DNA of 27,599 bases from positions 1 through 27,599 of the forward strand of contig FLMG01002846.1 in NCBI GenBank assembly GCA_900088475.1. The letters run 5' to 3'. Below, piece by piece: positions 21,626 to 27,599 of the stretch. The notes under the pieces were generated by a model that ran no database searches, was not told the origin of the DNA, and saw only the letters and a list, made by a program, of their open reading frames with translations. Position 1 is the stretch's first letter, and each line of letters opens with the position of its first letter. This DNA is from Hyphochytrium catenoides (Eukaryota > Sar > Hyphochytriomycetes > Hyphochytriales > Hyphochytriaceae). Made by a program: the position numbers and the translations under genes.

Positions 21626-24600
21626 ATGGTAGGCCAAGGAGTGTCACTCAGAAGTGGGATGCCTTTGAAGGGCAACCATAATCCCTATGGACAAGCGAAG
21701 GACCCGCGGGCAAAGTCACCAGACAATCCTGGTAGACTTGAGCCAGAGGACTCCGCACGAAGCGATAAAGATGTCCGTAGCAAGCTTGATAGTAAAACTC
21801 AAATGAAGCCATCGTCCAGCCACAATGTTCCTGAACTAGACTATGCCTCTGACTACGTTACCTCTACCTTCAACCAACCAGAAGGTGATGGTAGGAGCAT
21901 CTATCAAACATTTTTAAGTACGGTATATCGATTGGACTGACTTGCTATGCATAAAACAGGCAACGAGTGTGTCAAAGTCTGTGTGCGAGTGCGTCCTTTG
22001 GTACCTAAGGAGAAGCTGGAGAGCTGTCAGCCTTGCGTGGACGTGAGACAGAATGGGAAAGACATCGTCATTGGCAAAAATAGAGCTTTCACTTTTGACT
22101 ATAGCTTTGGGATCTCCACGAGCCAAGAGGTCAATTGTTTTTCTAAGCCTTCCCGTTATGTCGTCCGCTAATCCCGCGACCTCTACTCCTTAACTTACAG
22201 ACCATTTATTCGACATGTGTGTCCAGTCTGGTCCAAAGCTGCTTCGAGGTAGGAAAGCGGAGTGGAAGAGTGAAAGCTGGATTTCTTCTTCCGTCTTGTC
22301 AGACGCATAAGATTATCGGCAGCCTAGACTATGTTCCCGCATCTCTCTTCTCTGCCCCTGATTCTCTCTCTTCCTTCGTCACTATCCATCATCGCTCCGT
22401 ACTTTTACGTCCCTTCCACTTTTCTCTACCTCTCTTCATCAACTACCCATTGTCCTATCCTATATTCCATCCCTGACTTTTTTCTGACGATTGGGATCCT
22501 CTTAGGGGTATAATGCGACAGTCCTCGCCTACGGGCAGACTGGCAGTGGGAAAACCTTCACGATGGGAACCTCTCCTAGTAGCAGCACCCTTGACCATGA
22601 CCTGGGGATCATTCCTCGGGTATGACGGCTCTTCTCCTCCTCTCTAAATTGTTGGCATCTTCCATATTGCTAGTCCGCGTGTACTCCGCTATCTTTAGCT
22701 CTATTCTTCAGTCTACTACCCCTCGATGATAATCGCATCATTCCTTCTTATCACCACGGCAATTTTTGCGCTTTTTGGTTGGTCAGGTTGTGGCCAATAT
22801 CTTTGAGAAGATCTCAGACCTGAAGGAGACAGATGTACTCGTGAAGGTTGACTATCTTGAGATTTATAATGAGATGATACGGGACTTGTTTTGCCCTGAC
22901 AACAAGGTAGACTGCTTCTTCTGCTTTCATTCCGGCTTAGCAGGGCTTGTAGTGCTCCCGCAGGGCATGTGTTCTCTCCGTGGCTGCCTTTATGATGACT
23001 GTTAACGCATTTTCGCTATTACTTCAGGGGATCATGATCCGGGAGACTCCTCAAGGTATCCATGTCCTCGGCATTCAATCAAAGATTGTGCGCAGTGCTT
23101 CAGACATTTTCCACCTGCTGGCGGAGGGCTCGGCGAACAGAAGCGTAGGCAGCACCCTTATGAATGGTAACTAGTTAGAAAAGAGGCTAGCGGTCTCAAA
23201 AGATATTCTGAACCAGTCTTCAAAGGTTGCTTTTCCCATTTATCGCCGCTCGATACAGTTTTACCTATGTTCGCTCCGTCTGTGATGGCATGTTCTGCCT
23301 CTTTTGAGCCCACTTTTTCCACCAATGCCTGGAAACCCATGTGAGTTACCTCTCTCAAGCCATCTTCTAAGTTCCTCCTTATCTTCAGAGCAAAGTAGCC
23401 GGTCGCACGCGCTGTTTACTATCAACATAGAGCAGAGGGACACGAGAACCGAAGAGTATACGAAGGCGAAGTTCCATCTTGTTGACCTGGCGGGTTCAGA
23501 GAGAAACAAAAGAACGGGAGCTGTAGGAGGAAGATTCAAGGTCATCATGAATCCCGAGCTCCTTAATAGCTGTGCTTCACTCTGCATTTCTTTCGTTCCC
23601 ATTGTCAAATGTCTTGTGTGCTGAGCTTGAGGTTTCTTCAGCCCTGTGTCTGCTTGTCTACCCTTACAGCGGGGTCTAAGTCTCCCTCACATTCTCTCAC
23701 TCTCTCTTTCTGTTTCCCCTGTCGCACTTGTTGGACATGCAGGAGTCTGTCTCCATCAACCAGGGATTGCTCTCCTTAGGCAACGTGATTAGCGCCCTTG
23801 GAGACCCGAAGAAGAAGGCGAAGCATGTTCCATACAGGGAGTCGAAACTCACCCGCCTGCTTCAGGACTCACTAGGAGGAAATAGTAGGACTCTCATGAT
23901 TGCATGCATTTCTCCGGCAGGCAAGTATTTACAGAAATTCTGTTGTTCTTATGTTTCCTTTACAGGGACGTCGTCCTTTCTGGCGTTCCCCTAGTGTTAG
24001 GACCGCGTCTCTAGTTAGGACGACTTCATTTGCTGTCATTCTGCTCGTTCCGCTCTTTATTATATCTACCAGGATAACACCCTAACCACGTATACTCTTT
24101 CCCGGTCTCACGCTGTGTCTCCCTGTACACTCTCTGCCGTGTACCATCTAGATGTGAATTTTGACGAGACGCTTAACACTCTCAAGTATGCGAATAGAGC
24201 GCGTAACATCCGAAACAAGCCCATCGTCAACCATGGAGGGAACAACCAGGAGGAAGTCAGCGCGGAGATCGCAAAGATGCAGGAGGAGATCTCTTCCTTA
24301 CAGCATAAGCTGCAGAAGGTAAGGGGAAGAAGACGGGTAAGAGGTAGCACGAATGTTTAGCGGTACGATAATGGCTGAGAGGCAAGTCAGTGTGTTTCAC
24401 AGTGCCTCAGAGACGCTAAACCCCTGAGTCAAGTGCACCTAGACAGAGAATGGGGAGAAAAATCGAGAGGGAGAGAGAGACAGAGAGACAGAGAGACAGA
24501 GAGAGAGAGTGAAGAAACATGAAGAGAGAGAAGATGACACGAGGGCGATTGTTGGTAGGTGCCCTAGACCAAGCTAGGAAGTCGTTGCTCGCCGTTGACA

Positions 24601-27594
24601 ACTTCCCTAGGCCAATTCTGAGGAGAGTGAGGACAGTGCAGAAGCGATCCAGCAGCTGCAGAGTCAAGTTGCCCAGGTAATGTCTGCCACAGGTTGAAAG
24701 AAAGAGATATGATGAGAAAAGGAGATAATAGCAGTATGAAATGAGAGAAAGAGACACAAGCAGAATGAACAACCGTCAATAGGAAACTCGAAGGCAATGG
24801 AAGGAAAAAGAGGCTGATATTTCCATCCTCGCTTATCCTCTCTTGAAGTTGACTGACAGGAATCAGACTCTGGAGGCAGAGTTGAACGCTGCTAGAGCTG
24901 GTAAGCTAGCCTGACCGAGGCTCTCTTCTTTGGACGTCTCCCGCTCTCTCCTCTACTACTAGGCGCTCACTTCTCTCTCCTCTCGTCCTCTCTGTCTTTC
25001 TCCATAGTCTCTTCTTATTTTTCCGCTTTCGCCATCCGTAGCTACCTTTCGCATTCTTTCTCTTAGTATCCAGAAGTTGTCTCTGGGGTTATACTTCTCA
25101 CCGCCCGCTTTTCTTTCGAATCTGGTCCCTCTTTGTCGCTGTACCTTACACGCCTCAGGCTTGCAGGATACACAGTCCTTAGTAAAGCGCATTGCAATGG
25201 ACCTTGTGGAGTTGGATAGAAGCAACTCTGCGACGGAGGGCATCCGCCAGCAGCTCATTCCCATTCTGAAGCTGCTTAAGGTCTAATCCTCCTAGCTCTG
25301 TTTCCATCTTTCAAAGGCTCCACTCTTCTTCGTTGCGCATGTGCGACTGGCGTTCTCCTAGGCCGTTGTGCTTTGCCTGTTCGCTATAACTAGTTCCTGT
25401 CTGTTCCACCTTTTTAAACGCTTTGCACTCTTCTCTTCTTCGTGACTCAGGTGGGCTATGACCAAGTTCTCCGGCCTCTGACGGCTGTGGGAGGTCGACC
25501 TTGCCCTCCATCTGTGGCAAGACCGCGCACAGCAAGTTCATTGGGAAAGAAGGTCGGAATGGATTTCCTATCCTCTCTTCCTCTTCCACCCCCGTCCGTG
25601 AAGAAAGTGGGAACCCCAGGCCTTGCGGTGGAGCAGAGCCAGGACGCCTTGGCAGAGTTGGAAAGAAAGTTGCAGATGAAGGAGCAAGAATGCAGGGATC
25701 TGCAGGATAAGCTGACGGAAGCACTCGAGGACTTAGACAGGTAACCGATTCTCTGTGTCGCTCGCCTCTTGCTTGGCCATTTCTTTTTACCTCATTTCCA
25801 CTTTCTCCCACACTCTCTCTCTTTAACGCTTGTGCCTTAATGATACTCTTTTGGCTATAGAGACGAGAGGATCTTTGCTTCAAAGATGTCCGAGCTGGCA
25901 GAGTATCTGAAAGAGCTTGAAGGCCTGCGCCTTGAAAATGCCAAGCTGAAGGGAGAGATAACCATACTGAAGCCGCTGCCTAGACAGGAAGAAGGTGCCC
26001 CATAACTCTGCGTGCCTCCTCTTTCTCTCCCCAAATGCCCTTTCACGTTGCTCAGTGCACTTTGTCGTTGTTCTCAGCGCACAGTTCTCCTTCCCTTGCC
26101 TCCACCCATCCATTCCCGGTGCCTTATGCGTCTAACTGTCATGTCTTCTGGTCCCTTCAGGAGCTGACACAGTCCTGGTAGAGACGTATGATCCGGACAA
26201 CGAGGACTTCCCAGGTNNNGGGCAGATCCGCAGCCTGCAAAGAACCTTGGCCATCTGGAGGAGCTCATTGCCGTCAGCAACCAGAAGTTGGAGCTCGAGG
26301 AAGAGAAGAGAAGAGTTGAAGAAGGAAAGCGAAAGCTCGAGGAGGAGAAGGTGAGACAACGGGCAGTCATTACTATGCTTCTACCTATCTCTTTCCACTT
26401 TGACAACGCACTGACCTATGGCCCCTCCTCCATTCTTCCCCTCTTGTCTTCAGCTTCGTCTACAGCTAGAGACAGAGGCCGCGCGAAGGGAACATGAGGA
26501 TAAGATACGCATGATGGAGAACGCGATGCAGGAGTTGGAGGTCAACATTAGATTGAAGGAGGAACTTATTGAAAGAGTCAACAAAACGTAAACCAGATTT
26601 TCTGCATTTGTCTCTCCATCTCTTCCCTTTATTTTTCTTCTCGTTCTGCGCTCTCTCTTTCTCTCTTTCTCTGTTCTTTGCCTGTCAGCCACTCTCTGTT
26701 ACCGGTCCTGAACGAATCCCCTTGAGCATTTGGTGCGGTTGCGTTAGAGGTCCTGTTTAGCGTAAGGCTTGCCTTTGCGGTGCCTTCCGGCATCTCTGTG
26801 TCTGTTTACTTTCACGCTCTCACTTGCCGCTGAGGTCTCATCCTTATCCACGGTCTTTTGCCGCCAACTTTACATTAATTGGAACAGGGAGAGCAGTGCT
26901 TCAGATCTCGTAGCCCAATATCGAGAGCGAGTTGAGCAGCTGGAGCAGGAGATCCAGGCGGCCAAGGACAAAGTGCAAGAGGCAGCCGCAGAGCTTGAAG
27001 AGCTGGTATTATATATACTCTTCTCTCCCATTTTATCTCCTCCTCCATCCTCCTCAAGATTACTCATGCATTGGCTCACTTCTCTGCTCTCTTTTTGGTG
27101 TGAAGGAGCGTGCCAAGACGGAGAGAGACCTTGCACTGGAACAGAGAGCGGCTCAGAGGAGAGAGTACGAGGGGAAGCTTCGTGCAGCGACGGAGGAGCT
27201 CGAAAGTCTCAGAAGACAGCAAAAGGAGACGGAAAAGCTCATCAAGCTGAAGCAGCAGAGCGATAAGAGAATACAAGGTAAGATAAGAGGACGCCTCCTG
27301 GATCATGGGAGAAGCGTCGTCTCCCGTGAGGCGGAAGGAATGTCCTTCGGCGAGACATATATGGGGAAAGCGGGAAAACGTGAATGAAGGCAGCTTCTTT
27401 ATAAGCGTCTCGTTTCCGGGGCCTCGTCAGCTTGCAACTATTCTTTCTCTTTGAGGACCCAATTTCCAAGAGCTAATACTTGCCAATCCTTGTCCTTGGA
27501 AACCACTTTGTTGCAAGATTTGGAACAGGAGCTTTCGAAGTTAAAGGAGGAGCACGAGGTGATCAAGAAAAAGAGAGACGAGGAGCAAAAGAAC
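21626..27594 (+). CDS. Kinesin-4-type motor protein (KIF4/KIF21-like), 3' end beyond window
   Basis: A plus-end microtubule motor followed by a long coiled coil. Kinesin-4 members act in spindle midzone length control, chromosome association or wall-related transport. Exons: 21626-21884 (or 21890), 21960-22129, 22201-22248, 22506-22619, 22787-22906, 23028-23166, 23389-23540, 23743-23920, 24152-24318, 24611-24676, 24849-24900, 25159-25280, 25451-25740, 25861-25994, 26161-26214, 26226-26350, 26454-26587, 26888-27005, 27106-27277 and 27518-27594; a GT donor follows. About 897 residues are visible. Motor: VCVRVRPL, P-loop GQTGSGKT (about 169-176) within [15 protein letters not shown] (286-290), DLAGSE (316-321), [13 protein letters not shown] and [16 protein letters not shown]. 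The stalk has [13 protein letters not shown], a kinesin-4 signature. An N-terminal extension of about 85 residues is predicted disordered. One intron has a GC donor, and three N bases lie at 26217-26219. Confidence 0.95.
23921..24151 (+). other. GC-AG intron in the kinesin motor domain
   Basis: The exon ending in the codons for ISPA is followed by GCAAGT instead of GT. Using this GC donor, the phase-1 junction restores [11 protein letters not shown], which is the conserved kinesin sequence. No nearby GT donor does so. The exon side (GGCAG) and GCAAGT match the usual strong consensus for GC donors. Confidence 0.9.
24466..24509 (+). repeat. GA/GACA microsatellite in kinesin intron 9
   Basis: A GA run interrupted by CAGAGAGA units lies within the intron between 24318 and 24611. 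It is the same repeat class as the DBP9 introns, but on the purine strand. Confidence 0.85.
26215..26225 (+). other. Assembly gap (NNN), probably a collapsed intron
   Basis: The bases read GT, then NNN, then GGGCAG. Read straight through, the kinesin frame is lost. If GT...CAG is treated as the ends of an intron, the phase-1 junction joins EDFP to [14 protein letters not shown] and the coiled coil continues in frame. The three N therefore probably stand for unsequenced intron of unknown length. Confidence 0.75.
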
Positions 27595-27599
27595 GTAAG

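Noticed and set aside
21390-21632. Plus ORF upstream of the kinesin, considered as a first exon
   Set aside because: It overlaps the kinesin start in another frame, has no donor in a useful phase and no recognisable content.
22219-22513. Plus ORFs rich in Pro, Leu and Ser within the kinesin
   Set aside because: They read through the pyrimidine-rich kinesin intron between 22248 and 22506.
1-27599. CRISPR arrays, rRNA genes, bacterial operon features
   Set aside because: No regularly spaced direct repeats, no rRNA signature, and the gene structure is clearly eukaryotic.

Overview
This is a stretch of nuclear DNA from an intron-rich eukaryote, most likely a unicellular alga or other protist. 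The evidence is multi-exon genes with GT-AG introns, two nuclear-type tRNA genes with internal A and B boxes, and typically eukaryotic proteins: a nucleolar DEAD-box helicase, a kinesin, a septation GTPase and a meiotic TPR protein. I could not fix the lineage. Introns range from about 40 to 400 nt, and many carry CT or GA microsatellites.

Layout. 1-700: probable last two exons of an unrecognised minus-strand gene. 2184-2588: a Glu-rich minus-strand ORF with an internal tandem duplication. 2724-2796: tRNA-Val on minus. 2990-3260: a long GA-rich tract. 3440-7198: complete seven-exon DBP9/DDX56 RNA helicase on plus. 7981-8228: a large, nearly perfect inverted repeat, with a minus ORF carrying a zinc-knuckle-like motif beside it. 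9398-9470: a second, identical tRNA-Val on plus. 9558-10414: an unrecognised three-exon minus-strand gene. 10762-18695: a roughly 21-exon minus-strand gene for a large helical/TPR protein that I assign to the SPO22/ZIP4/TEX11 meiosis family. 19620-20782: a four-exon Spg1/Tem1-type septation GTPase on minus. 21626 to the window end: kinesin-4-type motor on plus, divergent from the GTPase and cut by the window edge.

Themes. DBP9 acts in 60S ribosome biogenesis. The divergent Spg1-like GTPase and kinesin-4 pair would both fit mitosis or cytokinesis, and the ZIP4-like gene implies meiosis. The tRNAs carry anticodon GAC, where eukaryotes normally use AAC for valine. Most exon models below come from my own splice-phase bookkeeping. 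DBP9, the GTPase and the kinesin are strong. The ZIP4-like model is good over most exons but uncertain at about 17.0-17.9 kb, at the 15.4 kb donor and at its 5' end.
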